Positions 1 to 19,079 of a stretch of 64,000 bases of DNA are shown piece after piece. Origin of the DNA: Protula sp. h YS-2021 (taxonomy: Eukaryota > Annelida > Polychaeta > Sabellida > Serpulidae); assembly GCA_949752745.1 (NCBI GenBank), contig OX457029.1:42890500-42954499 (forward strand), read 5' to 3'. The number at the start of each line of letters is the position of its first letter. Positions within the stretch are counted from its first letter, which is position 1. Made by a program: the position numbers and the translations under genes. The notes beneath the pieces were generated by a model that saw only the letters and a program-made list of their open reading frames with translations, made no database searches and was not told the DNA's origin.

Positions 1-295
1 CGGAAGTTGACTATTATCTCGAAAATCTTATAAACAGAGCAATTTCGAGCTCACTTTTGACCCTTTGTGTCTAAACAAAGTTACAGAAAAGCTGCCACAG
101 TGATCTTTACCTCCTCGGTCATGGTCAAAAATCGGAAGTTGACCATGATCTCGAAAAGGGTTACAGACACAGGGTTTTTCAGCTTATTCTCTACTTTTAG
201 GCCTAAAACACGTTATATAATAGGCACCGCGGCGACCTTCACCTCTTCGGTTATGGTCAATGTCAAAACCGGAAGTTAATCATTATCTGCAGTAG
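1..295. repeat. Degenerate tandem repeat (GGTCA/CGGAAGTTGA units)
   Basis: About three imperfect units of roughly 100 bp share the phrases CCTCGGTCATGGTCAA, CGGAAGTTGACTATTATCTC and GGTTACAGA. The same family recurs at 55850-56230. A short open frame at 67-279 is only repeat sequence. It is cut by the left window edge. Confidence 0.7.
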
Positions 296-359
296 GTTGC
301 AGATAGAGCGATTCTGAGGTTATTTTCAGCTAATTTGATGAAACTATTTCCGGAAATTG

Positions 360-925
360 GAAAAATTTAAACTGGTCATCATCACTCAAACACTTTTGCT
401 GCGCGTGTAGTGATACATTGGTGAAGGATCACTTTTTAGGTTTAGGATTTGGAAACTTTATTACCGATTTATTGCTTGAAAAATAAGGTGCAATCAGTTA
501 ATTTCATGGTCCTGTCTTTAGAAATGATGATATTTTTAATTGGTCGCCATTGCTCTAAACTCTTATACTTGTGTTCAACTTCTATAGAAACATGCGAAAA
601 TCATCACTAGAGTTATGATTAGAGTAATCATTATCAAGTTTAAATTTCAAAACTTTTTTGTACATTTATTGTTTCAAAAATAAAGTGCAGTCCATTAATT
701 TGAGGATCTTCTTTCCGCAAATGATAGTATTTTTAAAACTGGTCGCCTTCACTGTAACAATCTTGTTCATCTTCCATTAATTAATTGGTAAATCATCACA
801 TCAGTTGGAATTGTTTTTTACGTGGCTACGGTTGACTTTAGAAACTTTGTATTAATTTATTTTTCACAAATAGCCTGCAATCGATTAATTCTATGTATTT
901 TTTCAGGAAAGCGCGACAGTGTTTT
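360..925. repeat. Degenerate tandem repeat, ~190-197 bp period
   Basis: Three diverged copies share an AAATAA..GTGCAATC..TTAAT block, starting near 481, 678 and 868, followed in the first two by an ATTTTTAA(A)TTGGTCGCC block. No coding potential is seen. Confidence 0.55.
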
Positions 926-3335
926 ATAATATATATATGTTCTTCTTACCCAATAGACCTATCTGTTTCTCTTTTTTTCGTTTTGATTTTTCATTTTCTC
1001 ATTTGCAATCCAAAATTAAAACAGAATTTCTATTTATAGAAAGCAGAGGTGAAGCGTGAAGCAGATAGTAAGATTTTCATTGTGCCCCGGCCTAAATTCA
1101 AAACCTCATGATATATATTATACTGCCTTTGTCATCACTAAATTCAGATTTAGATGTGTAATGTGTTAATAAACAACAAGTGACTGGATTACAGAGAGTG
1201 ATGTCAAAGCTGTGATGCAGGCTGACTCGATTTGTCAAAACTTCAGAAATAGATTAGCATCACTGAAACACTCAAGTTCAACTGCCATTGCTCCATCGCA
1301 AAATCATTGGACAATTACTCTATCAATGTGTCCTTCCTAAAACGTGGTGTAGTCGAAGCATATTCTTTTCCTTTTAGATTAAATGTCATGTTAAAAAATT
1401 GTCACACTCACTTCCACATTCAGCATTAGGCAAGGAAGGCTGATAAGTGTCGCGTGAAATCATTCACCTTCAACAAGAAGCAAGCTACACTTCTTTGTTG
1501 ACGCGTTATACTACTGACTAGCATTGGATTTTCTGTTCAATGTTTTATTGCTTAAGCTTGCTATAAATTGATAAATTGATTTTGTTAAACCATACTCGTA
1601 TTTCCCGGAATGAACTTTTACTTTTCCATTTTTAGACCTTTTATATGAACGAATTTAATGTACAATTCGATGAAAGGTATTTGACTGACGAAAAGAAATT
1701 ACCGGAAAAGAAATTCCGAAATTTATATGCAGAAAGGCAGTTGTAGTTAACGCTTATTTTCGTAGCGTATTCAATTATGTTCGGTCTCCAGTTCAAATGG
1801 CTTGTATGTCTGAGACCAACAACATCTTGCTAGACAGGCAACTGAGATCCAGAGAAATCTTGGAATTTATATGAGCAAAAGTAATTGCTAAAAAAGGGAA
1901 ATAAGAAAAACGATAAAACAAAAAATTGTCACTACCACTGAAAAGAAAATTGAAGATGGGAGAATAATGCACATATAAGGATCGACTTATTTTTTTGGCA
2001 TGTGGCAGCAAATAATTCTCAAAATTCCACGCATAAACCTCTATGATCGTTTGTCATCATGAATTAGCAAAACACTAAAACCAAAATAAATAGCAAAAAC
2101 ACATACGAAATTCATTTCTTTGACTTTTATCAACTGTTTGCTGCACAGTTTACTTAGTTTGCATTTCCAAATGTTACATAATTTGGTCTGGCAAGAAGCA
2201 ATCTATACTAAATCATACGGTGGCCAAATCTACACCAAATTATTTAAATGCACCAAATATTCACTGAAATCACAGACAGACAGGACATGCACATATTAAA
2301 TGTTTTATTACACGGCATGTCCCACGAATTATAATATGGAATTTTTTCGAAACTCATCCCTATCAAAAGGTACCAAACATAAAACAAAATAAATAAAAAT
2401 AAATACTTTACCAAATACTGACCGAAGTTTGGCCATGACTGTTCTACATAACGCGATGGCTGACAGTTGGGCATACTGCTTGGTGTCTAACACAATGACT
2501 GACTGACCAAACAAACAAAGACATTTCACCGAGTGACCCTAATAAAAGTGCAAGTGTAACAGTACAAATGTAACACCAGATCAAGTTAGGTGCGAGTGTC
2601 AGGTAACGTGCTTGGGTGAACAGGTCAACCCACATCACGAGAGAGTGCTTAAGTCACGTGACTAGGACATGTACACCAACCGAACACGTGGAGCCCAAAC
2701 ACTCTAACATTACCTTTCAAACATTCTTTGAAACAACCCTAATTTTGTTACACTAAATACTACACAATTATGGGTTTACAGCCAAAATAACCTTTATTTC
2801 TTAAATTTCCTTTTAAAGAACTTCTAAGGAAGGCCAATGTATTACTTACTGAATCAAACTAGGACCTAACAAAGTCTCAATTATGAACAGTTTTTGTGTT
2901 TAAAGCATAAACGAAGCTACTAGCGATAGTCAGAATTAGAATTCAATCAAAACGGAATAACTGCTGAGCCAGTAGACCAATTTGGCAACGAATAAGCAAT
3001 CTTTTCTATAATTGTTTAGGCCGGACAGACACGGCCAGGGGGCGGAGTACTCTGCTTATGAGGTTGAGGCAAAAGCCACCAACGAAAGAGGGATAGAATT
3101 TATCTAGGGTTTTACCCCCAAAACACGGGCTTTGGTACAAGCCCTTACACGGACTGTTACAAGTCATTAAAGGCCACGCATTTCTGGTTCCAGATAACTG
3201 GTCCTACATTATATGTTCGAGCTGAGTGAGATTTCAATTCACTTTGCTTTCCAAATTCTGACAAATTTACGCAGAGCAATTTTGACATAAATTTGTTTTC
3301 CATTATAATAGTTCAATGGACTGCTAATTTCAAGA

Positions 3336-3336
<1 letters not shown>
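926..3336. other. Gene-free intergenic stretch
   Basis: Only short random open frames occur on either strand. I see no splice-consistent exon, RNA gene or clear repeat here. Confidence 0.5.

Positions 3337-3372
<36 letters not shown>
3337..3372 (+). repeat. Poly(A) tract
   Basis: An uninterrupted run of about 36 A. It could be the tail of a retroposed sequence, but no body or target duplication was found next to it. Confidence 0.9.
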
Positions 3373-3375
<3 letters not shown>

Positions 3376-3509
3376 GGCGAAACGCTATTTAATAAATGCA
3401 ACTTATACCTTTCAATATCGCGCACACTTTTACTAACCATGGACAGCAAACTATGCAAACTCAAAAATTACCAAGTTACCAACCTAAGTTCTGTTCAAGT
3501 TTCCTTTTC

Positions 3510-4232
3510 AGTAGTGTATAAATGATAGTTCTGGCTCACTTTGTGACGTCATACTGTCTGGACCGGAAGTGACGTCATGTCTGGAAGTGACGTCATCATG
3601 TCTGGACCGGAAGTGACGTCATAGTGTCTGCTTGTTTTTATCTGCTTCAGTTTTTGGATGGAGCTCGCGCGCGTGTTGGGATGACGTCATGATGAAGGGT
3701 AAACGTCACAGCAGAGTGTGCGTAAACGAAACGTCATTTTGTTTTCGTAATTTGAAATAACGGACTTCCGTTGAAGTGTGGAACTTCTATTTGTAACATG
3801 TCGCCATTTTCAACTGTAAAAAGTGAAAAAGTGGGATAACTTTCGTTATAGTTGGCCCATTTACATGAAAATTTCACTGTTTGATTCAGTTTTATATCTA
3901 GTTTTGTTATAAAGTGGTCACAGGCTATTTACACCGGTGGCTATATGCATTTTTGTAACATGCCGCCATTTTAACTTTGTAAATAGTGAAAAATTGAGAT
4001 AACTTCCGTTATACTTGGTCGATTTACATGAAAATTTCACTGTTTGATTCAGTTTTATGTAAATTTTTAACATTAAGTGGTCACAGGCTATTTACACCGG
4101 TGGCTGTATGCATTTTTGTAACATGCCGCCATTTTAACTTTGTAAAAAGTGAAAAATTGGCATAACTTCCGTTATGCTTGGTCGATTTACATGAAAATTT
4201 CACTGTTTGATTCAGTTTTATGTAACGTTTTA
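3510..4232 (+). repeat. Left terminal inverted repeat with subterminal 162-bp repeats
   Basis: The first 180 bp carry five TGACGTCA palindromes (3544, 3570, 3588, 3614, 3682). Inward lies a tandem repeat of about 162-163 bp built on AACATGCCGCCATTTTAACT, with units starting near 3795, 3957, 4120, 4282 and 4445. The inverted partner covers 6541-7271, and matching stops near 4232. Confidence 0.85.
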
Positions 4233-4669
4233 ACATTAAGTGGTTATAGGCTATTTACACCGATGGCTGTATGCATAATGTGACATGCCGCCATTTTAAC
4301 TTTGTGAAAAGTGAAAAAATGAGTTAACTTTCGCTATAGTTGGTCGATTTGCATGAAACTTTCACTGTTTGGTTCAGTTTTATATCTAGTTTTTGTTATA
4401 ATGTAGTCATGGGCTATTTGCGCAGCTGGCTGTATGCATAATTTGACATACGCCATTTTAACTTTTTAAAAAGTGGAAAAGTGTAATAACTTTCGTTATG
4501 GTTAACCGATTTGAATGAAAATTTCACCATTGAATTCAGTTTGATGTCTTAGTTTACAGTAGTTTGCATAGGTGGGTTGTTGGAATGGCGCGCGCCCACC
4601 ATTCAAACATGTGTTTGAATTATTTTACGTCAAACTATGGTTCAACAAGTTGTTTAGCAATTGTACAAC

Positions 4670-4935
4670 AATTGTTCAACAAGATGTTGTTCAACATGTT
4701 CAACATGTTGTTGAACATGTTCAACATGTTCAACAACATGTTCAACAAGTTGAACATGTTCAACATGTTCAATAACATGTTCAACATGTTCAATAACATG
4801 TTCAACATGTTCAACATGTTCAACAACCTGTTCAACATGTTGTTGCACAAGTTGAACATGTTCAACATGTTCAACATGTTGAATATGTTCAACTTGTTCA
4901 ACAACATGCTGTTTAACAAGCTGTTCAACAAGTTG
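4670..4935. repeat. Palindromic AACATGTTC array
   Basis: A 9-bp-based array of AACATGTTC, broken by AACAACATG and AATAACATG variants, so both strands read almost alike. Long open frames on both strands here are a product of the stop-free repeat and are not genes. A reversed piece of the same array lies at 6430-6535 and a short one at 5385-5440, before the element's gene. Confidence 0.85.
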
Positions 4936-5295
4936 TAGTTCAAGCAAAGAAAAACAAGACATATGTTGAATAGGTTTACTAATACATTTAAATACACTTA
5001 AATACACTTAAATACACTTAAATATATACAGCTTAAATCTATAACAATATTATAACATTTATTGTAGCTTGCTCAAATATGCCATAATTGGTAAAATTAC
5101 TGAGTCAGCAATTTTAGCAATTTTAGTTTGGCATTTTTGAGCAAGTTACACACCATATTTTGATGACATCGAAGTAACATAAAAGGAAGAGTGAGACATG
5201 CATTTCATACCTATCAAACAGAAACAAATTCTGCTGAGTCAGTTTTTTTGGTAAAGCGGGCGCCTGTTCGAATGACGTTATTATGACGTTATAAT

Positions 5296-5450
5296 GATGA
5301 CGTGATGACGTCATAATGATGTCATGATAACGTCATAAAGACGTCATGACGTTAGACTCCCCTAAGCGGCATAACCCTAACCATGTTCTTCAACATGTTG
5401 TTCAATAAGTTGAACATGTTCAACATGTTGTTCAACAAGTTGTATATAAG
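5296..5450 (+). promoter_or_regulatory. Candidate promoter of the element's zinc-finger gene
   Basis: Upstream of the start at 5504 are, in order, several GTCATAA/TGACGT repeats with one full TGACGTCA at 5306-5313, a short AACATGTT array at 5385-5440, and a TATA-like TATATAAG at 5443-5450, about 54-61 bp before the ATG. Promoter activity is inferred from this order alone. Confidence 0.4.
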
Positions 5451-5503
5451 GCTATGTTTAAAGGCTTTTTCATCATTTGAAAAGTGCATGTTGAACCGAA
5501 AGG

Positions 5504-6242
5504 ATGTATAAATGCAACATTTGTTTGAAATCTTACAATTGGCCACAAAGTCTTGAAAGGCACTTAAAGAATGCTCACACTTCAGAAGAAGAAGAATTGG
5601 AGATAGATATGGAAAACCCTGTAAAACCACCTATCACTGAAACTTTAGATGAGTCTTCTATGGAAAGTCAAAGCGTCAACATGACTGAAAAGAATGCACA
5701 TGCTTGTACAGAATGTGGTGCGTTATACAACAGTCAAGAAGCTTTGTTCAAACATATGGCACATTGTGTTGAGGGTGATGATGACGGCAGCTCTGAAAGT
5801 GAGTCAGAAACAGACTCTGAAAGTGAGTCAGAAACAGACTCTGTTTGGTATGATATGGTTCAAGAAGTCTACGATGAACATGATAAGAAATTTCAAGAAA
5901 AGGTTTCAGAATATGAAGAACAAGGGCTTGAAGATGTGCGTGAAATAGCAAGTGATGACTTTCGACCCATTTATAAGCGTCGACTTAAACAACTGTTTAT
6001 GAGAATATTCAAATATGCCCAACGTCTACAACAAAACGAGTATTATGAAACCATTTTAGAAGACTTCAATTACTTTGTTGATGAAAAACATTACGAGTAT
6101 TCAAAGGCACTAAAGGCGGCTATATGAAGAAACGATGCATTCTTTGAAGAGCTTCTAGATGAGGAGGAGGAAGATGAAAGCAGTGACGAAGAAAGTGATA
6201 TGGATGCCAGTGAACAGAGTGAAGCAGATGAAGAAAAATAGA
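5504..6242 (+). pseudogene. Two-zinc-finger acidic protein of the element, with a premature TGA
   Basis: The frame opens at ATG 5504 and runs 207 codons to TGA at 6125-6127. The same frame then stays open for 37 more acidic codons to TAG at 6240-6242, so the TGA looks like a nonsense change in a gene of about 245 codons. Residues 4-25 form a classical C2H2 finger (C4, C7, H20, H25). Residues 68-88 form a second finger ending H-x3-C (C68, C71, H84, C88). Residues 96-112 are an S/E/D repeat coded by a 24-bp tandem duplication near 5800-5848. The rest is acidic and probably helical. I recall similar proteins (N-terminal C2H2 finger, acidic C-terminus) as highly multiplied in marine invertebrate genomes, consistent with a mobile-element cargo, but cannot name a function. 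DNA binding is a reasonable guess. Confidence 0.6.
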
Positions 6243-6262
6243 CTTATTTGCCTAAACATTAT

Positions 6263-6423
6263 AATAGTGTATAAATGACAGTTCTGGCTCACTTTGTGAC
6301 GTCATACTGTCTGGACCGGAAGTGACGTCATGTCTGGAAGTGACGTCATCATGTCTGGACCGGAAGTGACGTCATAGTGTCTGTTTGTTTTTATCTGCTA
6401 CAGTTTTTGGATGGAGCGCGCGT
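6263..6423 (+). repeat. Internal copy of the element's left tip
   Basis: This block repeats 3510-3660 in the same orientation, including four TGACGTCA sites (6297, 6323, 6341, 6367) at the same spacing. It is joined directly to the inverted right arm, so 6263-7271 looks like a small foldback unit nested in the larger element. Confidence 0.8.
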
Positions 6424-6540
6424 TTTTTTTTCTTTGCTTGAACTACAACTTGTTGAACAGCTTGTTAAACAGCATGTTGTTGAACAAGTTGAACATATTC
6501 AACATGTTGAACATGTTGAACATGTTCAACTTGTGCAACA

Positions 6541-7271
6541 ACTTATAACAAAACTAGATATAAAACTGAATCAAACAGTGAAATTTTCATGTAAATCGAC
6601 CAAGTATAGCGAAAGTTATCCCAAATTTTCACTTTTTACAAAGTTAAAATGGCGGCATGTTACAAAAATGCATACAGCCACCGGTGTAAATAGCCTGTGA
6701 CCACTTAATGTTAAAAATTTACATAAAACTGAATCAAACAGTGAAATTTTCATGTAAATCGACCAAGTATAACGGAAGTTATCTCAATTTTTCACTATTT
6801 ACAAAGTTAAAATGGCGGCATGTTACAAAAATGCATATAGCCACCAGTGTAAATAGCCTGTGACCACTTTATAACAAAACTAGATATAAAACTGAATCAA
6901 ACAGTGAAATTTTCATGTAAATCGGTCAACTATAACGAAAGTTATCCCACTTTTTCACTTTTTACAGTTGAAAATGGCGACATGTTACAAATAGAAGTTC
7001 CACACTTCAACGGAAGTCCGTTATTTCAAATTACGAAAATAAAATGACGTTTCGTTTACGCACACTCTGCTGTGACGTTTACCCTTCATCATGACGTCAT
7101 CCCAACACGCGCGCGCGCTCCATCCAAAAACTGTAGCAGATAAAAACAAACAGACACTATGACGTCACTTCCGGTCCAGACATGATGACGTCACTTCCAG
7201 ACATGACGTCACTATCGGTCCAGACAGTATGACGTCACAAAGTGAGCCAGAACTGTCATTTATACACTACT
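6541..7271 (-). repeat. Right terminal inverted repeat
   Basis: Reverse complement of the left TIR with few differences. TGACGTCA sites lie at 7092, 7160, 7186, 7204 and 7230. Inside it, at 6430-6535, is a reversed part of the 4840-4945 array, so the inverted arms match beyond the TIR but with a large deletion on this side. Confidence 0.85.
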
Positions 7272-7533
7272 CTTTTCTGATCCTAAGCTTCCTTCTAAGA
7301 TCTGTCTTCCTTCCTTTCCACGTGCAAAGAGAATGAAATTTCGAGAATCCGCTGCTGATATACTCATGTCTGAAGAATACTAACCTAAATGCTGTATTGT
7401 CCCTAAAGACCCATATACTACAACATTTTTAGACTGGTAACAGTTACAATACTGGTTGTGTCACAGTGAAATTTGAACCGTCTACGCAAGTAAGGCAAAC
7501 CTGCAAAACATCTCCTAGTCACAAGTAGCCTTG

Positions 7534-7549
7534 AAATCTCGCGAGATTT
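7534..7549. promoter_or_regulatory. TCTCGCGAGA core promoter motif upstream of KAT7
   Basis: A 16-bp perfect palindrome, AAATCTCGCGAGATTT, contains TCTCGCGAGA, a motif known in vertebrates to be bound by BANP at TATA-less housekeeping promoters. It ends 50 bp before the ATG at 7600. Its position supports the exon 1 call. Binding in this organism is inferred. Confidence 0.6.
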
Positions 7550-7599
7550 TAGAGTTTCAAAATAGGATTTTAAAAACTAATACTTTTATTACACACGCG

Positions 7600-17541
<9,942 letters not shown>

Positions 17542-17746
17542 CCCACAAGGCCGGATTTTGGTGGTAGCCGGGGGGGGGGGGGGGGCTTGGGGTTAGGGAA
17601 GATTCGTTGATGCTATAAATGAGACTTCAGTCGATTTATAGATATTTTTTGTTTGGAATAGGAATTGCTGTAAAGTGATTTTGTGATTTTCCTGTCAGGG
17701 AAATTATGAATACCTGCCCCCTCCCTCTTCCCAAAAAATAACAATC

Positions 17747-17752
17747 AATAAA
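17747..17752 (+). terminator. Candidate KAT7 polyadenylation signal AATAAA
   Basis: The first canonical AATAAA after the stop, 206 bp downstream. A G-run at 17570-17586 lies in the putative 3' UTR. Use is inferred from position only. Confidence 0.45.
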
Positions 17753-17929
17753 ACAGGAGAGGGGTTCAAGGGCGTACTTGTGATAGACAAGTTCACAGAT
17801 AGTGAGAAAACACAAGACTGCTATAACATTAAGGTGTATGTTGTTGGGCTTAGGGAGTATATGCACGCGAACATTCTGTAGTAGACACAGTATTTATTGT
17901 TGCATTTAGGTGCTCAGTACATGTACTAC

Positions 17930-19079
17930 AGGGTTGAGACTTCGTAAAAGTTTCTGGTCGCCGTCCGCCGGCGACCAACTTAAAAAAGTTAGTCGCCCGG
18001 CAAAAAAGTTAGTCACCCGGCGCAGTTTTTGCAAAATTTGTCTAGCCCGGCTCACGTGAAAAAACAACAACGAAATGGTGTTTAAAATAATCAACAGTAT
18101 TTACCTGAAAATACTCCGAAAAAGAGTGTACCAGTGAACTGGTAAAGTCCCCCCGCCGCACCTCCGTTTTTGAAATAAAACAGTTCGAGTGACCTTGACC
18201 TTTGACCCAAGGTCACCAAAACCTAATCAGGTCAAGATCCTTAGATTCCCAACCCAGCTGCCAATTATAGTTGTAATCCATTCAGCCGAACTTGACATAT
18301 CATGTCCACAACAGCGTGCACATGACGCACAACCTGAGATATTGTGTCCCCAGAAGAAAAATTTGAAAGTTTCAGTGACCTTAAAAAATTTACCTTGACC
18401 TTTGACCCGAGGTCACCAAAACCTAATCGGATCAAGGCCTTTGCCGACCATTCTACCTACCAATTTTGGTTGAAATCTGTCCAAGTTAAACTTGAGATAC
18501 CCGCCTTATACAACAGTAATCATCCAACTGCAGGCTCTGCTGCTGTCGACCAATATCGATCAATAGCTAATGAGAGCACATTTCAAAGCTGACATTTGCA
18601 CTTTTTCAAAAATCTGGCAATTTTTCAGTTTTCGACAAAAATAAAAAAAAACAACCACACGTCGCACACCTCCAATATACGCTCTCTGTCTGTGTGCAAG
18701 AGAAAAATAAAATCCCTTTAATAGTGACTGAGATCAGACTTACCACTATACATAGGGGCAATTGCATATTTTCACAACATCTAAAAAATCTGGCAATTTT
18801 TCAATTTTTGCACACCTCCAATATATGTACTCTCTCTCTCTGCAAGAAAGAAATGAAATAACTGCATTAGTTACTGAGATATGGCGCGTACAAACTTACC
18901 ACCATAGATGAGGACAGACAGACGGACGGACACAGCCCATTTCATAATCTCCGCGCCACGCGCGGTGGCGGGGGGCTAAAAAGTTAATCGCCACTTGGGC
19001 GACCAACTCAGAAAAGTTGATCGCCCAAGCCAAAAGTTGGTCTCCACGGGTGACCGGGCGACCGCGAAATCTCAACCCT
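17930..19079. mobile_element. Inverted-repeat element with GACCTTGACC units
   Basis: The ends read AGGGTTGAGA and, inverted, TCTCAACCCT, followed inward on both sides by diverged copies of GGTCGCC...GGCGACCAACTT. TACTA occurs at 17924-17928 and 19081-19085, a possible 5-bp target duplication that is not flush on the left. Inside are two units about 200 bp apart, each with TGACCTTGACCTTTGACCC or a close variant, then a GACA/GGAC tail at 18909-18934 and a G-run. No protein is coded. The class is uncertain (foldback or MITE-like). Confidence 0.55.
18190..18215 (-). promoter_or_regulatory. Nuclear-receptor DR1-like motif (copy 1)
   Basis: On the minus strand, 18208-18196 reads GGGTCAAAGGTCA, a direct repeat with one-base spacing, running into TCAAGGTCA. 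These match known DR1 (RXR/HNF4-type) and ERR/NR5A monomer sites. A near copy lies at 18396-18408. Function is not shown. Confidence 0.35.

Larger units (their letters stand above)
3510..7271 (+). mobile_element. Polinton/Maverick-like non-autonomous element with 6-bp TSD
   Basis: The ends are a long inverted repeat. Reading inward from 3510 and, on the other strand, from 7271 gives nearly the same sequence for about 720 bp, beginning AGTAGTGTATAAATGA. The flanks are CTTTTC at 3504-3509 and CTTTTC at 7272-7277, an exact 6-bp target site duplication. Long TIRs, AG termini and 6-bp duplications are known hallmarks of Polintons/Mavericks. No DNA polymerase B, integrase, ATPase or capsid gene is present, so this copy would be non-autonomous. 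The interior holds a 9-bp motif array, a zinc-finger gene and an extra copy of the element tip. The TIRs differ at only a few positions, which suggests a fairly young insertion. The class assignment is inference; the structure is seen directly. Confidence 0.75.

Noticed and set aside
3337..3372. Poly(A) run as the tail of a SINE or processed gene
   Set aside because: No RNA-polymerase III boxes, gene-like body or target duplication found upstream.
4564..5007. Four long open frames on both strands at the AACATGTTC array
   Set aside because: All are low-complexity translations of one palindromic repeat with no stops in several frames; no gene signature.
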